Shown here one piece after another: positions 15,510 to 21,954 of a stretch of 35,836 nt of DNA (positions within the stretch are counted from its first letter, which is position 1; each line of letters opens with the position of its first letter). Source of the DNA: a virus; IMG/VR virus record IMGVR_UViG_3300005827_000048, positions 1-35,836 of that record; one strand, given 5' to 3'. The translations under genes and the position numbers were made by a program. The notes beneath the pieces were generated by a model. The model did no database searches. It saw nothing but the letters and a program-made list of their open reading frames with translations, and was not told the DNA's origin.

Positions 15510-16957
15510 CACGCCACCTTTGAACTAATAGCCCTTGCCAGCAGCACCGCGCCTATTTCGCGCTGCGCATCCGCAAACACGCCGGGTATATCGTCCGCTG
15601 ATTTAGCCGCTTGCAATCCCGCATTGATGCGCAATGCCAGGGCGGGCGGGATGTGCTTACATTCAAACTCCCGCGCATCCTTGCCAAACCGCTTGACCGC
15701 GTAACGCTGCCAGGCCATCAGTTCAGACGCGAGTGCATCCGCTTCCGGGTCAGGCTGTGCAGGTTGCGCCGCCGGTACAACGGGGGCCGGGGCCGGTTCT
15801 TGCGCCAGGGTGTCAAGGTCGGCATATTGCATACCTTCGGGCAGGTCAAGCCCGACAAGCTCAGCCGAGAGCGAGAGCGGTAACTTTTGCGCGTATGCGT
15901 TGAAGGCGCTGGATTTATCGACTTCATCCTGTTGGAACGCATCCAGGCCCGCCAGGTTGAATTGGAATTTGTAGTTAAACCGGGCGTAAAGTTGCTGAGT
16001 GAGTGTCTCTTGGATTGTCTGGTAGATGAGCACAAACACGCCAGCCTCGTACCATGTGCGCTTATCTACGTTTGCTGTGGCATAGTTGGCCGCGTTACTC
16101 ATGAACACGGATGCCGGGATGCCAAACGCCGCGCCGATGTTTTCGATTTGCTGCCGGGTAATCTGGATGTATGACCCGCGCATGTCAGACATGCCCGCGC
16201 CCAGGGGCACGATGCTGGATTTGTCCGCGTTGAATATCTTGGCAAGTCCGAGCCGCATCCGTAAAAATAAGTTCCAGGTTTCTTCGGCTTTCTGCGCTTC
16301 GCCCTTCGTCGGCATCCCGCTTACAAACATCGCATGGGGTGACACGAAACCATTCTCCCCGTATGTCTTTAGCGTCCAGTCCATATTAGCGACAAGCTCA
16401 GCAGCGAGCGCCGCATTGCCGACTGGGGTAATGGTCGCCGGGCCGGTTTCAACTGTATCGTCTGGCAACCAGAAGTAAATCATTTCATCCGCGGGGATTG
16501 GCTCGCGCTTGCCTTTCGGGTTCGTGCGAATGAACGCCTCTGGCAGGCCATCATCCGAATACTTTATCTCGGAAATGGTAGACGCCAGGATGTACTGCAA
16601 ATCCACCACCGTCCGCGATGTGCGCCGGATGCGCAAATAAGCCGCGCCCGAACACAGCGCCGCGGCGACAAGATAAATCATCCGTTTGGGGTTTGGTACA
16701 CCGCCGGTAATGTCCTTCCAATCGGCGCTTGTGTCCACTTGTTCGCCCGCTTCGTTGGTGACGATGAACGGCAGAGTGCTTACGGCGTTAGCGGTCATGT
16801 TCAAGGCCCGCTGAAACCAGGGCACGGCCTGACGCAGCTTGACAATGTTCCCGGCGTTTGCGCCCGTGTTGGTTGCGGCCAGGAAGCCCTCAATACCGCC
16901 CCACGGCGTGAAGTCGATCACCTTTGTATTGCCTGTTTCGATAACGGGTATTTTCAT
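15509..16957 (-). CDS. Portal protein (HK97 type)
   Basis: A 482-residue protein right after the terminase large subunit. It would form the dodecameric ring through which DNA enters and leaves the head. Family features include VPWFQRALNMTANAVSTLP near residue 50, a wing region with WKDITGGVPNPKRMI, the clip-side ADEMIYFWLPDD and the long stem helix region with RQQIENIGAAFGIPASVF, followed by NYATANVDKRTWYE. The C-terminal 110 residues are Ala/Pro-rich and then charged. The size and order are standard. It lies seven bases after the terminase stop. Confidence 0.9.
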   Translation of the reverse strand: MKIPVIETGNTKVIDFTPWGGIEGFLAATNTGANAGNIVKLRQAVPWFQRALNMTANAVSTLPFIVTNEAGEQVDTSADWKDITGGVPNPKRMIYLVAAALCSGAAYLRIRRTSRTVVDLQYILASTISEIKYSDDGLPEAFIRTNPKGKREPIPADEMIYFWLPDDTVETGPATITPVGNAALAAELVANMDWTLKTYGENGFVSPHAMFVSGMPTKGEAQKAEETWNLFLRMRLGLAKIFNADKSSIVPLGAGMSDMRGSYIQITRQQIENIGAAFGIPASVFMSNAANYATANVDKRTWYEAGVFVLIYQTIQETLTQQLYARFNYKFQFNLAGLDAFQQDEVDKSSAFNAYAQKLPLSLSAELVGLDLPEGMQYADLDTLAQEPAPAPVVPAAQPAQPDPEADALASELMAWQRYAVKRFGKDAREFECKHIPPALALRINAGLQAAKSADDIPGVFADAQREIGAVLLARAISSKVA

Positions 16958-16964
16958 ATTGTCC

Positions 16965-18125
16965 TCACGCCATAAACCAACTATTCTCTGCGCACGCGGT
17001 CAGCATACCGGACACCGCGTCTACCTGATCGTCATGCTCAACTTCTGGAAAAGCACACATCTCGTCAATCAAAGCCGCGTTCCATTCTGCCCGAGCAAGT
17101 AACAGTTTGCCCTGTTCAGCCCTTGCCAGTAACGGCTGCGCCCGCGTTATTTTATCCTGTGTTGGGGTCACGCCACGAAACGCAATTCCAGCCAGCGCTG
17201 GTTCAGCCTGCAATAAATCCAGCATACCTTTTTGTGTGCCCGCTGTCTCAATTGATTGTACAACATCTTGACCATCAGAGAGCGCCGTGTCTCGAATGAT
17301 GCGAATAAGCGCGGGCCATTCCCAGCGCCCGCGCACAATATCGACAACGTACACGTTTCCGTTATCATCCATCCCACCCAGCGCCCCTACGCTGTAATCC
17401 GCTTGTGTCTTTGTGCTGGCCGCTAAATCCCAATGCCGGACGCGGGTAAATGCGGGCAGGCTATCAGCATACTGGAAGTATTCGCGCCTGAACATTGCGC
17501 CCGCCAGTTGCACAAACTCAGCTTCGTATTCCTGCCGAAACACCAGCGCCGGTATCTGCTTCCGCGCCGCTTCAATTTCAGCCGCGTCAATGTAGGGGTT
17601 GCTGCTTGTCGGGAGTTGCCAGGACTGCCAATCGTTTTCTCGCATATTGAACAGGTCGGCAAAGTGGTTAAAACCCTTTGGCGTACTGATGAACATTGCG
17701 CCGCCCTTGCGATCTGATAGGGCAGGCCGCAATTCCTGTTCCCATATTGCGCCAAAGTTGCGGATATGTGCGCACTCATCGACAATCAGCAGGTCAAGAC
17801 CTTCCCCGCGTAGCCCGCCTTCGCTGTCTGCGCTTCTGACTTGCACCCAGCCGCTAGCGATTGACAAGCGCCTGTCTACAATCTTTGCGCCGGGGATTTG
17901 CCTACCCAGAAATTCAAGCGAGCGCCAACCTACTTCTGCGATCTGGTAAGACGGGCCTACCCACATGATTTGCCCGCCTTCGATGGCTCGCTTGATTGCA
18001 CACGCCGCCGCCAATCGCGTCTTACCCCAGCGCCGCCCGCATGACAACACCTTGAAACGCGTGGTGTTTTTAGCAATGGCAAGTTGCGCCGGGTGCAGGG
18101 CGGGCAGGGTCAATACTCTACTCAT
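16965..18125 (-). CDS. Terminase large subunit (packaging ATPase and nuclease)
   Basis: This 386-residue motor protein pumps DNA into the procapsid and cuts it. The Walker A-like motif is GRRWGKT (30-36) and Walker B is LLIVDE (112-117). MFISTPKG is the coupling motif. The RNase H-like nuclease domain shows HWDLAAS (about 225), IETAGT and EVEHDDQVDAVSG near the C terminus, giving the acidic triad. The start MSRVLTLP at 18125 overlaps the stop of the small-subunit gene by eight bases. The compact size fits the Terminase_6-type group found in small siphoviruses. Packaging strategy (cos or headful) cannot be told from this sequence alone. Confidence 0.93.
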   Translation of the reverse strand: MSRVLTLPALHPAQLAIAKNTTRFKVLSCGRRWGKTRLAAACAIKRAIEGGQIMWVGPSYQIAEVGWRSLEFLGRQIPGAKIVDRRLSIASGWVQVRSADSEGGLRGEGLDLLIVDECAHIRNFGAIWEQELRPALSDRKGGAMFISTPKGFNHFADLFNMRENDWQSWQLPTSSNPYIDAAEIEAARKQIPALVFRQEYEAEFVQLAGAMFRREYFQYADSLPAFTRVRHWDLAASTKTQADYSVGALGGMDDNGNVYVVDIVRGRWEWPALIRIIRDTALSDGQDVVQSIETAGTQKGMLDLLQAEPALAGIAFRGVTPTQDKITRAQPLLARAEQGKLLLARAEWNAALIDEMCAFPEVEHDDQVDAVSGMLTACAENSWFMA

Positions 18126-18399
18126 TCGGCGCATCCTCGGGCCAAATGACGGTTATATTCCCGTTCATATCCACTTGCAGTTTATCCGGTATCTTCCCAA
18201 ACGCATATTGTAAAAATATCTCCCTTTGCTTCGGGTCTTTCGCCATCTGGCGCAAGATAACCTCCACCGCCGTCATCGGCCCTTGCTGCGTTTCAATTGT
18301 CTCATGAGCAAGGGATAGCGCAAGCTCCCGCAGTTTGTCAAACGACTTCGGGCGGCCTTTTCGGTTGATGCGTGGATCACCTTTTTTGAATGGGGGCAT
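18118..18399 (-). CDS. Putative terminase small subunit (DUF5681-like)
   Basis: A 93-residue basic protein immediately before and overlapping the large terminase gene. It starts with FKKGDPRINRKGRPKSF, the hallmark of DUF5681-type phage proteins. It continues with a helical region (LRELALSLAHETIE ... VEVILRQMAKDPKQREIF) and ends with PEDAPNE. Proteins of this kind next to the large subunit are generally taken as small terminase subunits that recognise packaging sites. It has no classical helix-turn-helix, so DNA recognition may use the basic N terminus. The assignment is by position and the N-terminal pattern. Confidence 0.72.
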   Translation of the reverse strand: MPPFKKGDPRINRKGRPKSFDKLRELALSLAHETIETQQGPMTAVEVILRQMAKDPKQREIFLQYAFGKIPDKLQVDMNGNITVIWPEDAPNE

Positions 18400-18404
18400 C
18401 TCTG

Positions 18405-19100
18405 TTATTCGCCTGTATTACTGACTTTCGAGAGCGGAACGGTCGGACGTGCGCCGCCAGTTTGCGCATTGGATTGCGCCGCGTTATCTGTTTCGCCTGT
18501 TCCGCAGGTTTCCCGCTTCGGGTATGGTTTAGCGAGCGGGGCTATTTGTTTGCGCATTGCATCGTCAAGGGGGTATAGATAGCGGTATTTTCCGGGCGTC
18601 TTTATAATACTTGCGCCTTTCGGAATAGCCTTTTTTGTATTATGACCATGCCCATTATACCGCCGCGGGTCTATCATATCTCCGTTTATTTCTAGCATTT
18701 CCGCGCCTTGTGTTATTCCCGCGAATATCCAATTCATCGCCTGATAAATTGCGCCGTTGTGCTTGTGAAACGGGTCAGCGAAAGAGATAAGTATTCTTAT
18801 TCCTGGGTTTTTCTTTCGCAACATTCTAATTGCTATACTAACAATTTTGCTAACCGGGGATGCATGGTTGTTTAGCGCAACTCTTGTTAGTTCTGCAAAT
18901 TGAAAGTTTTCTAATCCATAAGGTTTCCCAAGTGACGGGCTTGCGCCTAATCCAAAAATAATTACACCGATAAATTTATTGTCTTCCCAAGCTCCGAGAT
19001 AGTTACTTTTATTGGCGGGCAGCGTTTTTGAATAATGCCAATGTTCCACCGCATACCGCGCCGCTTTTGCATCGCACCAATCCAGCCGTAACTCTGTCAT
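18405..19100 (-). CDS. mom: Mom-like DNA base modification protein (GNAT fold)
   Basis: A 231-residue protein with the strong signature of the Mom family. In phage Mu, Mom converts adenine in DNA to a carbamoylmethyl derivative and blocks restriction. Visible motifs are RLDWCDAKAARYAVEHWHYS at the N terminus, LGAWEDNKFIGVIIFGLGAS, FAELTRVAL, SPVSKIVSIAIRML, ILISFADPFHKHNGAIYQA and MNWIFAG. All are in the order found in Mom and related acetyltransferase-fold proteins. The last 40 residues are a low-complexity tail. It overlaps the ParB-like gene by ATGA and lies upstream of the terminase, so it is expressed late, just before packaging. Mu mom is under tight translational control; no equivalent control gene was recognised here. 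Confidence 0.85.
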   Translation of the reverse strand: MTELRLDWCDAKAARYAVEHWHYSKTLPANKSNYLGAWEDNKFIGVIIFGLGASPSLGKPYGLENFQFAELTRVALNNHASPVSKIVSIAIRMLRKKNPGIRILISFADPFHKHNGAIYQAMNWIFAGITQGAEMLEINGDMIDPRRYNGHGHNTKKAIPKGASIIKTPGKYRYLYPLDDAMRKQIAPLAKPYPKRETCGTGETDNAAQSNAQTGGARPTVPLSKVSNTGE

Positions 19101-19594
19101 TTCGGGATAAACTCCGCGCCGCAGTGCGGGCAGGTTATCGGGCTTTTTTGGTCTAGCCTACCTTGCTCATCAATCCCGACAGGTTGAAAGTCAGGCGTAG
19201 CAGGATCAACAAAACCCCACTCACCCAAATCCAGCGGGGCGAAATCGGCTTCTATCTGCTCAGGCTTCCACGCCAAATCAAGCTCAGCAATCTTGTTATC
19301 AGCGTACGCTAATTGCCGCCCGCGCTTGTCTGTCTCGGAGTATAGGTCAAGGTCAGTCCGCTTGACGACTACCAACTCATGCCCGTCTGTTTCAACGATG
19401 CGCACGGGCAGGTCAATTTCCGCCGCGCCTTCGAGCGTCTTATTGCCAGCGATGACGTTACCATGCGCATCTACCAGGATTGAACGACCCGCGCCCAATT
19501 GGCGCAGCGACTTTTCGAGCAAGCCGCGCCCGCGCTGCGTGCCGAGATTTGCATTTTGTCTGTCAGGGGTGATGCCGGATGCGTCTATTTTCAT
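19097..19594 (-). CDS. ParB/Srx-like nuclease-domain protein with C-terminal zinc knuckle
   Basis: A 165-residue protein. Residues 10-60 carry the ParB N-terminal signature (NANLGTQRGRGLLEKSLRQL, GRSILVD, GNVIAGNKTLEGA). This is followed by AYADNKIAELDLAWKPEQIE and LGEWGFVDP, typical of phage ParB-like proteins. The C terminus has CPHCGAEF, half of a zinc-binding site. There is no central helix-turn-helix, so it is not a partition protein. Phage members of this family may act as nucleases or nucleotide-binding partners of DNA modification enzymes. It overlaps the Mom-like gene, so the two products are probably made together and may form one modification pathway. That link is inferred. Confidence 0.78.
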   Translation of the reverse strand: MKIDASGITPDRQNANLGTQRGRGLLEKSLRQLGAGRSILVDAHGNVIAGNKTLEGAAEIDLPVRIVETDGHELVVVKRTDLDLYSETDKRGRQLAYADNKIAELDLAWKPEQIEADFAPLDLGEWGFVDPATPDFQPVGIDEQGRLDQKSPITCPHCGAEFIPK

Positions 19595-19881
19595 TTCGTC
19601 CTATCCACTCCCCAGATTGTGTCGATCAGCCAGCCAGCAACCACGCCCGCGCCGATGGGCAGGAAGCCGCCAAAGTAGCCAGCCAGGAAGCGCGCGTCAT
19701 GGTCTTTGATGCCATCAAGCGAACGCCACGCCACGAGAGCGACAGGGGCAGTCCCTACCACGCCGATACCCGTTCCGATGATTTCTTGATAACCCTGGGG
19801 CATCTTGCGCGTGATGCTGCTTGTTTGGTGCAGGGCCAAGCCCCACAGGAACGCTAGTACAAAGTTTATAGATGATTTCAT
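19591..19881 (-). CDS. Small membrane protein, possible lysis or membrane function
   Basis: A 96-residue protein with hydrophobic segments around 5-18, 34-52 and 65-89, the last being long and glycine-rich (LAGYFGGFLPIGAGVVAGWL). It follows two other small membrane genes with ATGA overlaps, at the front of the late operon. Holins are often of this size and come in such clusters. Without an adjacent endolysin the lysis role is uncertain; it might also act as an antiholin or exclusion protein. No family was recognised. Confidence 0.55.
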   Translation of the reverse strand: MKSSINFVLAFLWGLALHQTSSITRKMPQGYQEIIGTGIGVVGTAPVALVAWRSLDGIKDHDARFLAGYFGGFLPIGAGVVAGWLIDTIWGVDRTK

Positions 19882-20183
19882 TTCATCAGCCTAAATCCCG
19901 TGATGGGTGCCGGTTCTGTGACAGTCTCGCTGCTCTCGTCTGGAACAGGAACGCCCGCCCGGCGCATGTAGTTTTCCAGAAAGTTTATGCGCCGCTGTAA
20001 TCTAGTGTTAGCTTCTGACATTTCCGTGATCTTCTTGTCCATTTCATCCAACCGCTTCCACAACTGCGCAATGTTCCCGACCTTTACATTGGCGCGATTG
20101 GTCAAGGTAAAGTGTATCCCCGCTATGCTGGAAATGACAGCAACCACGGCTATAACGATTTCCAGAGCGGGTGACAGCTCCAT
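19878..20183 (-). CDS. Membrane-anchored coiled-coil protein (inner-spanin-like or holin accessory)
   Basis: A 101-residue protein with one N-terminal membrane helix (residues 6-26, LEIVIAVVAVISSIAGIHF). A predicted coiled coil follows at about 36-75 (LWKRLDEMDKKITEM, RLQRRINFLENYM), then a Pro/Glu-rich C-terminal tail. This layout is shared by inner spanins and by phage proteins of the XhlA haemolysin type, which sit next to holins. It lies directly between two holin-like genes and shares one base with the upstream gene. A lysis accessory role is likely from architecture and location. Confidence 0.6.
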   Translation of the reverse strand: MELSPALEIVIAVVAVISSIAGIHFTLTNRANVKVGNIAQLWKRLDEMDKKITEMSEANTRLQRRINFLENYMRRAGVPVPDESSETVTEPAPITGFRLMK

Positions 20184-20404
20184 TATCGAATAGCAGCCGG
20201 GGGAATTTCCGTATCAGCCAGCACGCGCCGCGTGATCATCACGACGGACAGAATAAATCCGCTGACAGCCGTCACGGTTTTGGCTTCGAGCCCCAGGGTA
20301 ACAAGCAGACCGGAAAACTCCGGGATAAGCGAGATTACTGCCACGAGGACAGCGAGCCAGATTGATTTCGACTTGTACCAGGGTTTGGCGGGGGTTTCTA
20401 TCAT
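20183..20404 (-). CDS. Holin-like protein
   Basis: A 73-residue protein, the first gene of the late operon. A polar start with KPWYKSKSIWLA leads into a first membrane helix (about 13-35), a short loop and a second helix (about 42-60). It ends in a charged tail RRVLADTEIPP. The KPWYxSKxIW opening and the two-helix layout are typical of small phage holins. It would form membrane pores to time lysis. The ribosome binding site CAGGAGT lies 11-13 bases upstream and only a few bases after the predicted late transcript start. Confidence 0.7.
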   Translation of the reverse strand: MIETPAKPWYKSKSIWLAVLVAVISLIPEFSGLLVTLGLEAKTVTAVSGFILSVVMITRRVLADTEIPPAAIR

Positions 20405-20431
20405 AGCGTGTTATTACTCCTGAATAAATCC

Positions 20432-20460
20432 ATTATACGCCAATTTGCCCCGCGTGTATT
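20432..20460 (-). promoter_or_regulatory. Late operon promoter
   Basis: A perfect TATAAT (20437-20432, minus strand) lies 17 bases after AATACA (20460-20455), a half-matching -35 box. The expected transcript starts near 20425, just before the holin ribosome binding site, and a terminator lies upstream. The weak -35 suggests that a phage or host activator is needed. This would be the start of the block that runs through terminase, head and tail genes. Confidence 0.6.
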
Positions 20461-20544
20461 ATGGCAATTACGGTATAGTATGGGTAATGGGCGCGCCTCT
20501 CGCTCATTCCCGCGCTGGTGTTGCAAGCACGCAGCGCAAAAGTA

Positions 20545-20577
20545 GCCGCCCGGTCTGGGTTCATCCAGCCGGGCGGC
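20545..20577. terminator. Strong stem-loop terminator between the membrane operon and the late operon
   Basis: The stem GCCGCCCGG / CCGGGCGGC (20545-20553 with 20569-20577) continues inside with CTGG / CCAG. It is followed by GGTTTGTTT on the plus strand and TACTTTTG on the minus strand. It lies right after the stop of the 20585-20782 gene and before the late promoter, so it most likely ends the leftward membrane-protein operon. Confidence 0.7.
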
Positions 20578-20584
20578 GGTTTGT

Positions 20585-20782
20585 TTATCGCAGTTCGTCA
20601 AGCTGCTTATCAGTCACTTCTTTTGTATTGATTATTTCTTCCAGGATTGCCAGCCGCTTGGCCTGCCTGACGGTCAAGCCGCACCCGCAAAACGTGAGCA
20701 GCGGGCCGTTAGGGATGCGCGCTATACAGCCATTGTCGCCGTGCATATCGAGCGGGTGTCCACATTCGGGGCAGGTCGTCAT
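20585..20782 (-). CDS. Small zinc-ribbon protein
   Basis: A 65-residue protein with MTTCPECGHPLDMHG at the start, NGCIARIP, then LTFCGCGLTVRQAKRL and a charged helical end. Cys4, Cys7, the later GC and the CGC pair could bind one zinc ion. It is the last gene of the leftward membrane-protein operon and overlaps the preceding gene by ATGA. Such proteins may bind nucleic acid or host proteins. No specific family was recognised. Confidence 0.65.
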   Translation of the reverse strand: MTTCPECGHPLDMHGDNGCIARIPNGPLLTFCGCGLTVRQAKRLAILEEIINTKEVTDKQLDELR

Positions 20783-20886
20783 TCATCACCATCCCGCCGG
20801 TTTGCGCCGCTCGAAGCCAGGCCGCCGGCGATCAGCGCGGCGAATAGGATCAGCGCGCCGGCAATCAGTAAAATGTACAGGGTCAT
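20779..20886 (-). CDS. Very small single-span membrane protein
   Basis: A 35-residue protein: MTLYILLIAGALILFAALIA is one membrane helix, followed by a short polar tail (SSGANRRDGDE). The ATG at 20886 overlaps the upstream stop as ATGA, and the TGA overlaps the downstream start. This tight fit supports it as a gene despite its size. A longer reading from 20970 would run through the zinc finger of the preceding gene and is unlikely. The function is unknown; small helices of this kind often regulate other membrane proteins. Confidence 0.6.
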   Translation of the reverse strand: MTLYILLIAGALILFAALIAGGLASSGANRRDGDE

Positions 20887-21473
20887 TTTGTGCCGTCCTT
20901 TGCTTTGTGTTTGCTTGCGTGACCATTGAGCGCGGCTTGCGTGCCAAACGAGCGCCCACAAGCTGAACACGGATAGCTAATAGCTGGCTTAGGTTCAGCT
21001 TTTACCGGCTTCACTTCGCTAATAGCTGGCTTTTCTTCCGCTATACCTTTGCTCGTAACGGCTATAGCGACCGCTACGAAGTCGGGAGCGATAGCTATAG
21101 CCGCGGCCCACAGCCAACGAGCGAGCGGGTCAGCTAAAATACGCGACGGGATGCCCGCCTGCACAGCCGGGGCGATGATGACGGGAGAGACAATCAGCAG
21201 GGCCACGAGCGCGGCATAGGCTAAATTCTGCGCCTGTTTCGCCTTCATCCTGGGCGCGTTATGGCTGACACCCATCAGGCCAAACGACAGCGCCGTGCCC
21301 ATCGTGGAGCCGCGCAAGAACGAAAAGATGCGCGTCATGGTGTCAGCCGTTTCACCATCGGCCAAAATAAGCGCCGATGAAATCCCGACCGCCTGGGCGA
21401 TACCCAAGAGCAGCATGATAATCTCGGGGTCGCGGGCTTGCCTTATCGCGTTTTTGATCTGCTCAAATGTCAT
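20883..21473 (-). CDS. Multi-span membrane protein with C-terminal C2H2 zinc finger
   Basis: A 196-residue protein. Hydrophobic segments lie at about 17-38, 55-70, 83-106 and 120-140. A Lys/Pro/Ala linker then contains the repeat KPAIS (148-152 and 163-167). The end is a classical C2H2 finger: Cys169, Cys172, His185, His189 with Phe and Leu at the normal core positions (CSACGRSFGTQAALNGH). The spacing is exactly C-x2-C-x12-H-x3-H, the TFIIIA pattern. The finger could bind nucleic acid or a protein at the inner face of the membrane. The start MTFEQIKN at 21473 follows the preceding stop by two bases. I know no phage family with this architecture. Confidence 0.7.
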   Translation of the reverse strand: MTFEQIKNAIRQARDPEIIMLLLGIAQAVGISSALILADGETADTMTRIFSFLRGSTMGTALSFGLMGVSHNAPRMKAKQAQNLAYAALVALLIVSPVIIAPAVQAGIPSRILADPLARWLWAAAIAIAPDFVAVAIAVTSKGIAEEKPAISEVKPVKAEPKPAISYPCSACGRSFGTQAALNGHASKHKAKDGTK

Positions 21474-21477
21474 GTCG

Positions 21478-21711
21478 TCACCAGTTGAACCAGCATACGC
21501 GCGTACCAGCCGTAAACGCCATGCCTTGCGTGCCATCGGCATAGCGCAACATTGCCACGGTATGACCCGCGTAGAGGCGGCAGGACTGCACCAGGGTATC
21601 ATCGTCGAGCATGGATACGCGGACGGTCGTAAACTGCAAGACGATCAGCGCAAGGATAACCAGCTCAAGGATAACGACTGCCAACGCGGCGATCTGTTTT
21701 GTTTTGTTCAT
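21478..21711 (-). CDS. Single-span membrane protein with extracytoplasmic domain
   Basis: A 77-residue protein: one N-terminal membrane helix (about 7-28, rich in Val/Leu/Ile/Ala) and a 48-residue soluble part with two cysteines (VQSCRLYAGH and TRVCWFNW) that could form a disulfide outside the cell. The layout N-in, C-out is expected from the Lys residues at the start. It overlaps the preceding gene by ATGA. The function is unknown; it may bind a surface component or another phage membrane protein in this operon. Confidence 0.6.
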   Translation of the reverse strand: MNKTKQIAALAVVILELVILALIVLQFTTVRVSMLDDDTLVQSCRLYAGHTVAMLRYADGTQGMAFTAGTRVCWFNW

Positions 21712-21914
21712 CTGCGCACCTCCCGCCCAAAATAGTCAGTCTTAGGCGCTTTCTTTTTACCAACATACTCATACACATTGCCGCCAATCTCGATAAATTC
21801 TGGGGCGATCTTGTCTTTCTTTTTTGCGCCCTCTTTGCGCGATGGCTTTGGCGCAATCAGGATGATAAATCCAATCAGCACAAGCGCCATGATGTAAAGC
21901 AGTAAATCTTGCAT
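21708..21914 (-). CDS. Small membrane protein with basic cytoplasmic tail
   Basis: A 68-residue protein starting MQDLLLYIMALVLIGFIIL, one membrane helix. A strongly basic stretch follows (KPSRKEGAKKKDK), then a short folded segment (FIEIGGNVYEYVG) and another basic end. The start at 21914 is chosen because GGGGAGGT lies seven to eight bases upstream. A longer start at 21995 would place this binding site inside the gene. The function is unknown. The basic tail could contact nucleic acid or lipid head groups. Confidence 0.65.
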   Translation of the reverse strand: MQDLLLYIMALVLIGFIILIAPKPSRKEGAKKKDKIAPEFIEIGGNVYEYVGKKKAPKTDYFGREVRR

Positions 21915-21954
21915 ACCAACTACCTCCCCACCCCGAAAGGGTGAATAATGCTGT

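Noticed and set aside
19097-19594. Plasmid-type partition system (ParB) implying a phage-plasmid
   Set aside because: There is no ParA and the protein lacks the central DNA-binding helix-turn-helix; it is the short phage type.
20401-20601. A 66-residue minus-strand frame between the holin and the zinc-ribbon gene
   Set aside because: It runs through the terminator stem and the late promoter and has no binding site; it is most likely non-coding.
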